A stretch of 64,000 bases of DNA from Methanosarcina acetivorans C2A (GTDB taxonomy: Archaea > Halobacteriota > Methanosarcinia > Methanosarcinales > Methanosarcinaceae): NCBI RefSeq assembly GCF_000007345.1, contig NC_003552.1:4030001-4094000 (forward strand), written 5' to 3'. The notes beneath the pieces were generated by a model. The model did no database searches. It had not been told where the DNA came from and saw only the letters and a program-made list of their open reading frames with translations. Below are positions 38,958-47,653 of this stretch, one piece after another. The translations under genes were made by a program, and so were the position numbers. Position 1 is the first letter of the stretch. Every line of letters begins with the position of its first letter.

Positions 38958-40208
38958 ATGGGAAGATTCATATTAAAATGTCTGAAATGCGGCAGAGAAT
39001 ACAGCCAGGAATACAGGCTGACCTGCGAGAATGACGACTCCTTTTTGCGGGCGGAATACCTTGAAAAAAAACTTGAGCTGAGAAAGCAGCCAGGGATAGG
39101 AAGATTTCACTCATGGCTTCCGGTTCAGGAAGAGCTTACTACCGAAGCCGGGCCCATCACGTACAAAAGCGAAGCTCTTGCGAGGGAACTTGGGCTTTCG
39201 AATCTGTACATAGGGTTCAGCGGGTACTGGCCCGAGAAAGGAGCTTTTATCAAGACCTGCAGTTTCAAAGAACTCGAAGCCCATCCTACGATGCAGCTTC
39301 TCAAGGAATCCGGGGGAAAAGCCATAGTCCTTGCCTCTGCAGGGAATACGGGGAGGGCTTTTGCACATGTTTCGGCACTTACCGGAACCGATGTTTATAT
39401 CGTGGTTCCCGACTCAGGCATCCCTAAACTCTGGCTGCCTGAAGAACCGACCGATTCCATTCACCTTATCAGCATGACTCCGGGGAACGATTACACCGAT
39501 GCTATCAACCTTGCAGGAAGAATTGCAAAGCTTCCTGGAATGGTCCCTGAAGGAGGAGCCAGAAACGTTGCCAGAAGAGAAGGAATGGGTACTGTAATGC
39601 TTGATGCAGCCGTAACCATAGGAAAGATGCCTGATCACTACTTCCAGGCTGTCGGAAGCGGGACGGGAGGAATCTCAGCCTGGGAAGCTTCTCTGCGCCT
39701 CAGAGAGGACGGGCGTTTTGGTTCCAAACTTCCAAAGCTCCAGCTTACCCAGAATCTCCCCTTCGTTCCCATGTATAATGCATGGCAAGAAGGCAGGAGG
39801 GATATAATTCCCGAAATTGACATGAAAGATGCAAAGAAGCGGATCGAAGAGACCTACGCCACTGTACTTACCAACCGAGCACCACCTTACTCCGTGACAG
39901 GCGGGCTCTATGACGCACTTGTCGATACGGACGGGATAATGTATGCAGTAAGCAAAGAAGAAGCCCTTGACGCAAAAGCGCTTTTTGAGTCCCTTGAAGG
40001 AATAGATATCCTTCCCCCATCTGCCGTTGCTGCTGCTTCCCTCTTAAAAGCCGTGGAAGCCGGAAATGTCGGAAAGGACGACACTATCCTCCTGAACATT
40101 GCAGGCGGAGGTTTCAAACGGCTGAAGGAAGACTTCACACTATTCCAGATTGAACCTGAAATTACTGTCTCGAACCCGGATGTGCCGCTTGAGGAACTGA
40201 AGCTCTGA
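38958..40208 (+). CDS. Cysteate synthase (PLP-dependent, threonine-synthase-like)
   Basis: 416 aa from the ATG at 38958; a TTG at 38949 is less likely. It converts O-phospho-L-serine plus sulfite to L-cysteate, the first dedicated step of coenzyme M synthesis in Methanosarcinales. A zinc-ribbon-like start (LKCLKCGREYSQEYRLTCEN) precedes the PLP fold. The PLP Lys is in the segment EKGAFIKTCSFKELEAH, and the phosphate-binding loop includes LASAGNTGRAFAHVSALTG and VGSGTGGISAWEAS. It resembles the enzyme that evolved from threonine synthase in Methanosarcina. It is followed on the same strand by the sulfopyruvate decarboxylase. It has no obvious Shine-Dalgarno. Confidence 0.9.
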   Translation: MGRFILKCLKCGREYSQEYRLTCENDDSFLRAEYLEKKLELRKQPGIGRFHSWLPVQEELTTEAGPITYKSEALARELGLSNLYIGFSGYWPEKGAFIKTCSFKELEAHPTMQLLKESGGKAIVLASAGNTGRAFAHVSALTGTDVYIVVPDSGIPKLWLPEEPTDSIHLISMTPGNDYTDAINLAGRIAKLPGMVPEGGARNVARREGMGTVMLDAAVTIGKMPDHYFQAVGSGTGGISAWEASLRLREDGRFGSKLPKLQLTQNLPFVPMYNAWQEGRRDIIPEIDMKDAKKRIEETYATVLTNRAPPYSVTGGLYDALVDTDGIMYAVSKEEALDAKALFESLEGIDILPPSAVAAASLLKAVEAGNVGKDDTILLNIAGGGFKRLKEDFTLFQIEPEITVSNPDVPLEELKL

Positions 40209-40348
40209 GGCCCTGCAGGCTATAATCGAAGGCCTGAAACAGTAAAAAGAAAAATAAGCTCAAAAAACGGAAGAATAAACTCAAAAAAGAGAAAAATAAA
40301 CTCAACGAAGAGAAAAACTAAACTCAAGACATATGCACGGTAAGAGGT

Positions 40349-41512
40349 ATGTACGTGGTAAACCCGGAAGAAAAAGTAATAGAAATCATGAAACAAACAG
40401 GTATTGATCTTGCTGCAACGCTTCCCTGCGACAGGATCAAGAACCTGCTTCCCCTGGTCTCGGAAAATTTTCCAGAAATCAAATTGACAAGGGAAGAAAA
40501 CGGAGTGGGGATCTGTGCAGGCATCTACCTTGCAGGCGGAAAGCCAATGATGCTTATCCAGAGTACGGGGCTCGGGAATATGATCAATGCCCTTGAATCC
40601 CTGAACGTAACCTGTAAAATCCCCCTTCCGATCCTGGCTAGCTGGCGCGGTGTATATAAAGAAGGCATCGAAGCTCAGGTTCCCCTGGGAGCCCACCTCC
40701 CTTCCATCCTTGAAGGGGCCGGACTTACATACACAATAATTGGCGAAACTGAAAAGCTTCCTCTTCTTGAAAATGTAATTCTTGACGCCTTTGAAAACTC
40801 GAGACCCCATATTGCCCTGGTCTCCCCTAAAGTTTGGGAAGCTTCGGAATGCTGTGCTTGGCAGGCTGCAGGGATGCCGATAAAGCCGGAAATTATGGAA
40901 AGGACCTGCAGGTTTTCCCTCACAAGCGGGACTCTCAAGCCTTTTATGCTCAGAAACGATGCAATCTGCACCTTAGCCTCCGAGCTTGATGACGAAATTA
41001 CCGTGACAAACCTCGGAGTCCCCTGCAAGGAGCTTTACGCCTGCAGGGACAGGGAACTCAACTTCTATATGTTCGGCTCCATGGGGCTTGTTTCTTCAAT
41101 AGGGCTTGGTCTTGCCCTGCGCTCGGAAAAGACAGTTATCACTTTTGACGGGGACGGGAGCCTTTTAATGAACCCAAATGCCCTCCTTGAAATTGCAAAA
41201 GAAGCCCCGAAAAACCTCATAATCATTGCCCTTGACAACGGCGCCTATGGTTCTACAGGTTCTCAGGAGACCTGCGCCCTCCGCTACATTGACCTTGAAA
41301 TCTTTGCAAACGCCTGCGGGATTCAGAACACCGCCAAAGTGAACAGCAAAGAAGGGGTGATAGAAGCTTTCAGGAAATTCAAAGCCATGAGAGAGCTCTC
41401 CTTTATCCATGTGATCCTGAAACCCGGGAACACAAATGCTCCCAATATTCCTATGAGCCCTGAAGAAGCAACAAAACGCTTCAAAGAAACACTGGATGTA
41501 AAAAAGTTTTAA
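40349..41512 (+). CDS. comDE: Sulfopyruvate decarboxylase, fused alpha and beta (ComDE)
   Basis: 387 aa, TPP-dependent. The N-terminal half corresponds to ComD (YVVNPEEKVIEIMKQTGIDL, EENGVGICAGIYLAGGKPMM, SWRGVYKEGIEAQVPLGAHL). The C-terminal half corresponds to ComE, with the TPP motif FDGDGSLLMNPNALLEIAKE and IIALDNGAYGSTGSQ. It decarboxylates sulfopyruvate to sulfoacetaldehyde in coenzyme M synthesis. In other methanogens the two halves are separate proteins. The ATG at 40349 touches the AGAGGT site; a GTG at 40355 has better spacing and would shorten the protein by two residues. It lies 140 bp after cysteate synthase, the gap being filled with AAATAAACTCAA repeats. Confidence 0.9.
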   Translation: MYVVNPEEKVIEIMKQTGIDLAATLPCDRIKNLLPLVSENFPEIKLTREENGVGICAGIYLAGGKPMMLIQSTGLGNMINALESLNVTCKIPLPILASWRGVYKEGIEAQVPLGAHLPSILEGAGLTYTIIGETEKLPLLENVILDAFENSRPHIALVSPKVWEASECCAWQAAGMPIKPEIMERTCRFSLTSGTLKPFMLRNDAICTLASELDDEITVTNLGVPCKELYACRDRELNFYMFGSMGLVSSIGLGLALRSEKTVITFDGDGSLLMNPNALLEIAKEAPKNLIIIALDNGAYGSTGSQETCALRYIDLEIFANACGIQNTAKVNSKEGVIEAFRKFKAMRELSFIHVILKPGNTNAPNIPMSPEEATKRFKETLDVKKF

Positions 41513-41699
41513 AACGAAATTTTTCGTAGAAAAGCGCAAAGGATCTCTCATTTACTGAAAAATCGATTTCGGAATCAGGGAGAAAGAATCTTTCTTTTAT
41601 CTCTCCTTGCGCCGCATGATGATTGAATCCTGCTGTCAGCCAGTAAGAAGTGACCTAAAAACAGACCTTGCGATAAAGAAAGATAAATATTGAAGGAAA

Positions 41700-42180
41700 T
41701 GCTCCCGGGGCAGAGAGAATATTTTCCTTAAACCACAAGAAACTGTTTTTCAATTCACAAGTAAATATCAGCGCCTCCACCAGCCTGTCTGGAAGCTCTT
41801 CACAAAAAGCGAAAAAAAGAGATCAGAATGAAAAAGATACACAGAAGAAGGGTATTTTTTTGATAGAACTTGATTTCTTCTTTTCCGTTTGTTATTGCAG
41901 CTTCTTTGATAGTTTCTTATTTTACTGTTTTTTTCTCATTCTTTTCAGTCTTTTTGAGAAAGACCGCTCTCCTGCGTCGAGTGGGACAGGAACGACTCAA
42001 TAAAGCGAATATGGTTGCACGGGTTAGAAAATTCGTAATTCAGTCCTTTTTAGTTCGCGTGAGCGCAGCTCACTTCTTACCCATAAATAGTCTGCTTGAG
42101 CGAAGCGAAACAGACCGCGTACTCCCGAGGCGCAATTCGGGCGAGACGCAATTCGAGAGGCGGAAATCCCGATAAATTCT
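41700..42180. repeat. Dispersed intergenic repeat, copy 3 (long)
   Basis: It contains CTGTTTTTCAATTCACAAGT, CTGTCTGGAAGCTCTTCACA, GACCGCTCTCCTGCGTCGAG (near 41965-41984) and CTTGAGCGAAGCGAAAC (near 42093). The same order of modules recurs at 51395-52200. It fills the gap between the convergent comDE and comF-like genes; frames open here are low-complexity and not credible genes. Confidence 0.7.
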
Positions 42181-42251
42181 ATTTTAGTCGCCCTCATAGT
42201 CGCTTTCAAGATGAATATATGTTTATTCTCCAAAGCTTATTTTAAAGCCCT

Positions 42252-43568
42252 TTATTCTCTCCAGCTTATTTTCTCCACCGGTTCCTTGAGTCTGAATTTT
42301 CCTGAAAGGACCTGAGCTTTAAGTTCTTCTGCGGCTTTTACCGCTCTTGCCCGGTCTGACTGGCGCAGGGTTACTTTTATATCTCTGAAACAGCCTCCGA
42401 CTGCACAGCTGACAGTCCCGAGCTTTGCGCTGAAGGCTTCTCCTTTGCACCTTGAGATACAGAGTCCGCAGTTAAAACAGAGTTCCGGATTGTGCACTGC
42501 TCCGTTTTCTCCTTTGCTGACTGCCCCCATGGGGCATGCCTCGGCCACGCAGCAGATCTTGCAATCAATGCATTTTTCGGGCTCGTATTTTACACTCAGG
42601 TCGGTGTTATCCCAGACATCCCCGTAGGTGATCTCGCAAAGAGGGAGCCTGCCTGCAAGGTCTACCAGTTTGAGCGGGATCTGGCTGTCCAGCTGAAGGA
42701 TATTTTCCAGCATTTCCCGGGAAAGGACAGGGATGGGAACTGCCCAGGTGTTGACAATTTCGGGACCTGCTGAAGTTACAAAGCCTCCCATATACTCTGG
42801 AGTCATGTCATGGAGGTCTGCAAAACCCGTAAGATTGGGATTATCCGGAGCACTGCGAGTACCCTGACCTGTAACGAACCCTTCGGCCCCGTTGATCAGG
42901 ACTCTTGTCCCTATTCCTATTGTCTCGAGCTTGGGGTCATTTTGAATCGGGTTTAACTCGCCACAGCCGCAGAAGGTCAGTTCCCTGAATTCGCCTTCAA
43001 AGGGTAAAGCATGAAAAATAGTTTTAATAGACTCTTTTCCCGGGTTTACGAATGCCCGATAGTTTTTGAAGGCATGTCTTGTTGCATAAAGCCGCGCAAA
43101 GGGCATCTCGGAAAGACGGGTCTCGACTGAAAAAAAATCTCCTACGCTTGTGGTTACGTCCACGGTAATGCTCTTTCCTTCAACCATATCCCTGAAAAGG
43201 TGCCCACCTCCGTAGCGGGAATCAGTTTCACTGTGAGCCGTCCCGAGTACGATAAGGTCCAGAACCCCAAGCCTTTCGTTCGGGCAGGGCCCGACTATTG
43301 CCGGCACGCCGTTCAGCAGGACTTTAGAAGCTTTTACAAAAGAATCGGGTTCAGAAACTTTGAAGGAGAAAACCGCATACGTTCCGCTCATGATCCCGCG
43401 TGTTGCGGTAGTTACGACATCAATATCTTCAAGCCTGATCTCTCCCCCTGCCCTGACCTTTGCGCCGATTTCCTCAGCCGTAAGGACAACAGCTTCTCCA
43501 GCGTCGATTTTTACCTGTATTTCCTGGATTGTCCGGGGTTTTTCTGTGTTATCCAATGCTCCGTTCAT
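42252..43568 (-). CDS. comF: DUF39/ferredoxin protein, methanogenesis marker 16 type; probable ComF (CoM sulfur insertion)
   Basis: 438 aa. The N-terminal DUF39 part has TTATRGIMSGTYAVFSFKVS, LNGVPAIVGPCPNERLGVLD and FCGCGELNPIQNDPKLETIG. The C-terminal 110 residues hold two ferredoxin-like [4Fe-4S] motifs, CIDCKICCVAEACP and CFNCGLCISRCKG. DUF39 relatives insert sulfide into aspartate semialdehyde to make homocysteine. The methanogen-specific branch has been linked to thiolation of sulfoacetaldehyde, the last step of coenzyme M synthesis. Convergent placement next to cysteate synthase and ComDE supports that role. The ComF name is from memory and less certain than the family call. Confidence 0.75.
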   Translation of the reverse strand: MNGALDNTEKPRTIQEIQVKIDAGEAVVLTAEEIGAKVRAGGEIRLEDIDVVTTATRGIMSGTYAVFSFKVSEPDSFVKASKVLLNGVPAIVGPCPNERLGVLDLIVLGTAHSETDSRYGGGHLFRDMVEGKSITVDVTTSVGDFFSVETRLSEMPFARLYATRHAFKNYRAFVNPGKESIKTIFHALPFEGEFRELTFCGCGELNPIQNDPKLETIGIGTRVLINGAEGFVTGQGTRSAPDNPNLTGFADLHDMTPEYMGGFVTSAGPEIVNTWAVPIPVLSREMLENILQLDSQIPLKLVDLAGRLPLCEITYGDVWDNTDLSVKYEPEKCIDCKICCVAEACPMGAVSKGENGAVHNPELCFNCGLCISRCKGEAFSAKLGTVSCAVGGCFRDIKVTLRQSDRARAVKAAEELKAQVLSGKFRLKEPVEKISWRE

Positions 43569-43671
43569 ATTACCCTCAGCGGAATTATTGTATTCATTCT
43601 ATTTTAGAGGCGTGTTCATTCTATTTTATAGGGCAGGTCTTCCGGAACCAATATCATACTTACAGAAACGA

Positions 43672-43735
43672 CCCTGAGGAAATAATCCAGAGGAAATAAT
43701 CCAGAAGAAATAATCCAGAAGAAATATTCTGAGGA
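43672..43735. repeat. 14-bp tandem repeat upstream of the tRNA cluster
   Basis: Units of GAGGAAATAATCCA occur about four times with A/G changes, followed by diverging GAAATATTCT copies. It is non-coding. Confidence 0.75.
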
Positions 43736-43935
43736 AATACTCTGGAGGTAATAAATTGAGGCAGGCCAGAGAATATTTTGACAGAGAATATTTTGGTATA
43801 TTCATGAGGTAAAGCAGGAGCTATAAGTTGATAACCCGGAAAATGAAAGTAGAACCAAAGATTCTTTACAAAACCTGTAATATTTTTGCTTTCCGGGGGT
43901 TAATTCGAACAGAAAAAACACGAACCACCCAAAAC

Positions 43936-43944
43936 TTATATAAA
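43936..43944 (+). promoter_or_regulatory. Probable TATA box for the tRNA cluster
   Basis: TTATATAAA lies about 63 bp before the first tRNA-Val. It is the only strong box A in the upstream region. Transcription would start near 43968, leaving a short 5' leader for processing. Confidence 0.5.
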
Positions 43945-44006
43945 TGATGATGCGTACTATGGTGTTGCACTTCGGTGCAAGAAACAGAAGCAATACACAT
44001 GGTAAA

Positions 44007-44080
44007 GGGCTCGTGGTCTAGACGGTTATGACGTCGCCTTGACATGGCGGAGGTCCTGAGTTCGAATCTCAGCGGGCCCA
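44007..44080 (+). tRNA. tRNA-Val (GAC), copy 1
   Basis: The acceptor GGGCTCG pairs with CGGGCCC. The anticodon loop TTGACAT is flanked by CGCC/GGCG, giving GAC. The T arm holds GTTCGAATC. Discriminator A at 44080; the 3' CCA is not encoded. Confidence 0.95.
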
Positions 44081-44216
44081 CTAAAAACACCGAATTATAC
44101 CCAAAAACGGTCAAAATTTTTCCTGAGTTCTTTCAGGAAGGAAAAAACTAAAAATAACTGCTACCTCTTTTAAATATCAGTTCTGAAGGAGCAATTCAAC
44201 AGCAAATTATCTGCAT

Positions 44217-44291
44217 GCCCAGGTAGCTCAGTGGGAGAGCGCTGCCCTGAAGAGGCAGTTGTCCCCGGTTCGAATCCGGGTCTGGGCACCA
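44217..44291 (+). tRNA. tRNA-Phe (GAA), copy 1
   Basis: The acceptor GCCCAGG pairs with TCTGGGC. The anticodon loop CTGAAGA on the stem CTGCC/GGCAG gives GAA. The T arm is CCCCGGTTCGAATCCGGG. The 3' ACCA is present in the DNA. Confidence 0.95.
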
Positions 44292-44314
44292 CAAAAAGAA
44301 AAGAAAAGTATAGA

Positions 44315-44386
44315 ACATCAGTAGTGTAGCGGTCATCACCGGGCGTTGCCAACGCTCGAACCCGGGTTCGAATCCCGGCTGGTGTA
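44315..44386 (+). tRNA. tRNA-Gly (GCC), copy 1
   Basis: The acceptor ACATCAG pairs with CTGGTGT. The anticodon loop TTGCCAA gives GCC. The T arm is CCCGGGTTCGAATCCCGG. The first base A (paired with T) is atypical for tRNA-Gly. CCA is not encoded. Confidence 0.92.
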
Positions 44387-44450
44387 TAACTTTTTTGATA
44401 CCTTATTCCAAACACCTTTTGTAATAAGGAGTAGAAACATGCATCTTAGA

Positions 44451-44524
44451 GGGCTCGTGGTCTAGACGGTTATGACGTCGCCTTGACATGGCGGAGGTCC
44501 TGAGTTCGAATCTCAGCGGGCCCA
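44451..44524 (+). tRNA. tRNA-Val (GAC), copy 2
   Basis: Identical in sequence to the tRNA at 44007-44080 and exactly 444 bp downstream of it, in the second copy of the tRNA cassette. The flanks are also similar, differing at scattered positions. Confidence 0.95.
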
Positions 44525-44660
44525 TTAAAAACATCGGATTACACCCAAAAACGGTCAAAATCTTTCCTGAGATCTTTCAGGAAGGAAAAAACTGAAAATA
44601 ACTCCTATCTCTTTTAAAAACCAATTCAGAAAGAACATCTTAGTAATAAATTATCTGCAT

Positions 44661-44735
44661 GCCCAGGTAGCTCAGTGGGAGAGCGCTGCCCTGAAGAGGC
44701 AGTTGTCCCCGGTTCGAATCCGGGTCTGGGCACCA
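44661..44735 (+). tRNA. tRNA-Phe (GAA), copy 2
   Basis: Identical in sequence to the tRNA at 44217-44291, 444 bp downstream, including the encoded CCA end. Confidence 0.95.
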
Positions 44736-44765
44736 TAAAAACGAAAAAGAAAAGAAAAGCACAGA

Positions 44766-44837
44766 ACATCAGTAGTGTAGCGGTCATCACCGGGCGTTGC
44801 CAACGCTCGAACCCGGGTTCGAATCCCGGCTGGTGTA
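44766..44837 (+). tRNA. tRNA-Gly (GCC), copy 2
   Basis: Identical in sequence to the tRNA at 44315-44386. It is displaced 451 bp rather than 444 because of a short A/G-rich insertion before it. T-rich DNA (TTTTTTGATTGATTTTTTG) follows and may terminate the cluster. Confidence 0.92.
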
Positions 44838-45333
44838 TAACTTTTTTGATTGATTTTTTGATTGATTTTTCAACCCATTTCCTTATCATTTAACTTTTTG
44901 CTCATCTACATATTCTTTACCAGGCCCACCTTTCCAAATATCAAATGATCACCAAACCAGCATCATTATATTAAAGTATCGGTATTGATAAACAGATAAT
45001 TCGTAAGATAATTAATTGATGACCAAATATTCTTAAATTTTATTTTAAAATAGAGATTCTGAACTTATTATGTCAATTATTCAAACGAGATCAGCTACAA
45101 TGTTAACATCTACATTTTGTCAGAAATAAAGATACGTTGTACTTCTAACAACTGAAAATGATGGAATGTTAACCAAAGGATCGTTAACCAAAAGATTAAT
45201 TAAAACAGAAAATCATTACAATATTGGATATAAATCTCTAAAAGAGAACAGATTCATGAAAAACAACAGAGTCTGCTTGGCGAGATTATACCCACTATGT
45301 TGCAAACCTGAAAAATCGTAAGGAGATTTGAAC

Positions 45334-45462
45334 ATGACGGGAAAGTTCCAGAAAAGAAATGCAGAACGTAAAGGTATCAGAAAAGAATATGAACTGGAGC
45401 AGAAGTTAATAAAGGAAATTGTAGACGAAATTCAGGTAAGCGGCGGTGGAACACTAGATTGA
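45334..45462 (+). CDS. Small coupled protein upstream of the ubiquitin-like gene (42 aa)
   Basis: A strong AAGGAG sits just before the ATG at 45334. The product is charged and helical (FQKRNAERKGIRKEYELEQK, then LIKEIVDEIQ) and ends in a flexible SGGGTLD tail. Its TGA overlaps the TTG start of the ubiquitin-like gene (TTGA), so the two are translationally coupled in fixed ratio. No family is known to me. The 450-bp spacer before it (44838-45333) shows no other gene. Confidence 0.65.
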   Translation: MTGKFQKRNAERKGIRKEYELEQKLIKEIVDEIQVSGGGTLD

Positions 45463-45671
45463 GTAAAAGGTTATACATAACAATTCAAGCTGGAGAGATT
45501 TCTGAGCAGACCGTAGAAGTAGCCGAGAGCGCTACCTACGAAGACCTGCTTGATACGCTGAACATAAATCAGGAAACAGTACTTGTATTAAACGGAGGGA
45601 ATGCGGTTCCACTTGACGGGGCTATAAATTCCGATAGGCTTACAATCCTTAAAGTTGTTACAGGTGGCTGA
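45459..45671 (+). CDS. Ubiquitin-like ThiS/MoaD/SAMP-type protein with C-terminal Gly-Gly
   Basis: 70 aa, initiated at TTG 45459. The beta-grasp pattern is clear: RLYITIQAGEISEQTVEVAE, then EDLLDTLNINQETVLVLNGG and a final SDRLTILKVVTGG. The exposed C-terminal di-glycine can be adenylated by an E1-like enzyme and then either carry sulfur (as ThiS, MoaD) or be conjugated to lysines (as archaeal SAMPs). Which role applies cannot be read from sequence; no E1-like or other partner enzyme lies beside it. Translation is coupled to the 42-aa protein, and a GC-rich terminator follows directly. Confidence 0.85.
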   Translation: MSKRLYITIQAGEISEQTVEVAESATYEDLLDTLNINQETVLVLNGGNAVPLDGAINSDRLTILKVVTGG

Positions 45672-45674
45672 CCT

Positions 45675-45705
45675 GCCCCCAAAGGGCGGGGTCCCTTCTT
45701 TATTG
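45675..45705 (+). terminator. Hairpin terminator after the ubiquitin-like gene
   Basis: CTGCCCCC and GGGCGGGG around AAA form a GC stem, followed by TCCCTTCTTTATT. Confidence 0.7.
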
Positions 45706-45783
45706 CAACTGATTTTCCCCCATTTTTGAAAGATTCATAAGGTTACTTTTCTATTCTGGCATTCTTCAATAACGCTTATTCTC

Positions 45784-45836
45784 AACTAGATATTCTTCAG
45801 TACCGGATATTCTTCAGTACCGGATATTCTTCACTA
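45784..45836. repeat. Tandem repeat of about 18 bp, three copies
   Basis: AGTACCGGATATTCTTC recurs back to back with small end changes, in the spacer after the ubiquitin-like gene. No gene is seen between 45706 and 46284. Confidence 0.8.
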
Positions 45837-46284
45837 ATCAGTACATTTCTCATCATATCACCTCATTCTTGCGGGGCTTTGTTCATTCAGAATTTCATAT
45901 TCATCATGAATTCAAATGACTGAAAGGTTTGTAAAGAGACAGAGCAAGAAGTAAAAAGCGTAAAATTAGCAAAGAGGCTGAAAAAATGCCATAAACAAGA
46001 ATGCAGGATGTGGTCAAATCCCAGAATATTCATAAATACCAGAGTGTACGGAATGTCTAGAAAAAGTTGCAGGTACAGAGAAGGATACAGGGAAGTTGCG
46101 GGTACAGGGATATCGGAAAGTGAAAACCGGGAAATGAAGGGAAAAACAGAAAAAGAACAAAAAGAAGAAAAGACCTTGAAAGAGACAAAATTAGAGAGAT
46201 GAATTAAGAAGGATTTGAATTCCATAATGGTGAATTCCGGGAAGGACTGTCAGCCATTATGGAGCTAACCCTTTTGGAGAGCCT

Positions 46285-46683
46285 TTACTTTGTGGGTGTT
46301 AAAGGCACCTTTTTGCTCATAACCTTCAGTTTTTTGATTGCTGAGATCGTTGCCTGAGATTCCTTATAGATTTTATCTTCATAATAGCTTATGATCTCAT
46401 CAACAGGAGCTGCAAGGGAATAGATTTTTATCGGGCGCCCTTTACCGGGTTTCTTTTCCGAACGTACATTAACCCAGGACTGGTTCCGCATCAGCCTCAT
46501 TGCAAGACTTACTTCGGGTTGCCTCAGTCCAGTACTAATTTCAATTTCGCGGGATGAAGCTTCGTCGACATTCATAAGATATGCCATAGTTGTAGCTACA
46601 TTTCTTGACATCCCGAGGTTCCTTAACGTTTCAATAAAAATGTGGTCGTTTTCGTCCAGCACTTTTACTTCATAGTCTTTCAT
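46285..46683 (-). CDS. Winged-helix transcriptional regulator
   Basis: 132 aa from the ATG at 46681-46683, preceded by AAGGGG; a longer frame from 46704 lacks a ribosome site. The winged-helix DNA-binding part is at about residues 15-90: NVATTMAYLMNVDEASSREI, then EISTGLRQPEVSLAMRLMRN (recognition helix) and a basic wing KKPGKGRPIKIYSL. A C-terminal helix follows (EIISYYEDKIYKESQATISA). The family is abundant in Methanosarcina, with unknown targets. Palindromic elements upstream (46817-46839 and 47001-47031) could be its own operators. Confidence 0.8.
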   Translation of the reverse strand: MKDYEVKVLDENDHIFIETLRNLGMSRNVATTMAYLMNVDEASSREIEISTGLRQPEVSLAMRLMRNQSWVNVRSEKKPGKGRPIKIYSLAAPVDEIISYYEDKIYKESQATISAIKKLKVMSKKVPLTPTK

Positions 46684-46816
46684 GATAACCCCTTCATTTT
46701 CCAATTTTTATAATTTAATCTGCCAGCTAAAGAATATCACGGTAATTATGCCCAGACCTTGAAGGGTAGCTTTCATAAGCACCGCGTAAAGCCAACAACA
46801 ACTTCCAAAATTTAAC

Positions 46817-46839
46817 ACCGCATATATATTTATATGGTG
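46817..46839 (-). promoter_or_regulatory. Imperfect palindrome over a TATA-like element
   Basis: ACCGCATATATATTTATATGG reads nearly as an inverted repeat (CACC-CATATA...TATATG-GTG) and includes a TATA box on either strand. It lies about 135-155 bp upstream of the HTH regulator gene, a plausible promoter-operator for autoregulation. Confidence 0.4.
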
Positions 46840-47000
46840 CCCTATCCCGTTTTAAAACATTGAATTCAATAAAAAGCGTTTTTTCACAATCTAGCGGATT
46901 GTTTACGTTTTAAGCCCAACAACCGGTTATCAAAAACAAACGTAACATATTTTCATAACCGATTACCAGAGAACCGTTTTGTTAAATTGATGGGAAGAGA

Positions 47001-47031
47001 CGTATAGGTTCAGCAATTAAACCTGTATACG
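47001..47031. promoter_or_regulatory. Inverted repeat, possible operator
   Basis: CGTATAGGTT (47001-47010) is matched by AACCTGTATACG (47020-47031) with one bulged base and a 9-bp centre. It lies in the 950-bp spacer between the HTH regulator and the ccmF genes, where I find no credible gene. Confidence 0.4.
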
Positions 47032-47653
47032 TATATAATTAGAAGGTTATTCATCTCTATCAATTAATAACGTACTCATACTATTTAAAGTTGTATATAT
47101 TAAAAGGGAATTGAAAAACTTTCAACCACACCTGACATTAGCAATTGTAAAAAAATAATCAAACGTAAGAGGCATAATAATCCAATTATTCGGATAAAAA
47201 CCTGAAGGAATCACAACAAAAATATTATAATTGTACAGATCAAAGAAATTCCAGGAAGACATCCTGCCAATAAAACGTCAAGGATAATTTAGAAATGTTT
47301 ATATCCTGACTCTGACGCAGATCAAAAAAATCGTCCTGAAAAACCGGAGAAAACTGTGGCAATCTTCCCAACTTATTTGAGACATTTCCTGAAAGTATTC
47401 AAGCAGGGCAAAAATAGAAAAAAACAGAAAATCTGGAAAAAAACAAAAAAGAAGTAAAAATTCCTGGAAAAGGTAAGACCCGAAAAAGGCTAAAATTTCA
47501 TGCGGCCACTGAAATTCCATGCAGCGCTTTTTTCCCGGGCTTCGTTCCTGGACTTTTAGGGGGTTTATCTTGCTGGCTAAATCCGCCAGCCATTGCTGCG
47601 TGTTTCTCCAACTCTCTTTTAGCTAAACTCTTCCTCAATAATATTTGCTAAAC

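Noticed and set aside
41870-42233. Two frames of 69-101 aa
   Set aside because: They lie within the dispersed repeat and have repeat-derived composition.
44170-44889. Minus-strand frames with GFEPGTTASSGQRS-type sequence
   Set aside because: These are antisense translations of tRNA genes, a common annotation artefact.
46008-46202. 64-aa frame rich in Lys/Glu
   Set aside because: No ribosome site, and the translation is simple AAAGAA-rich spacer DNA.
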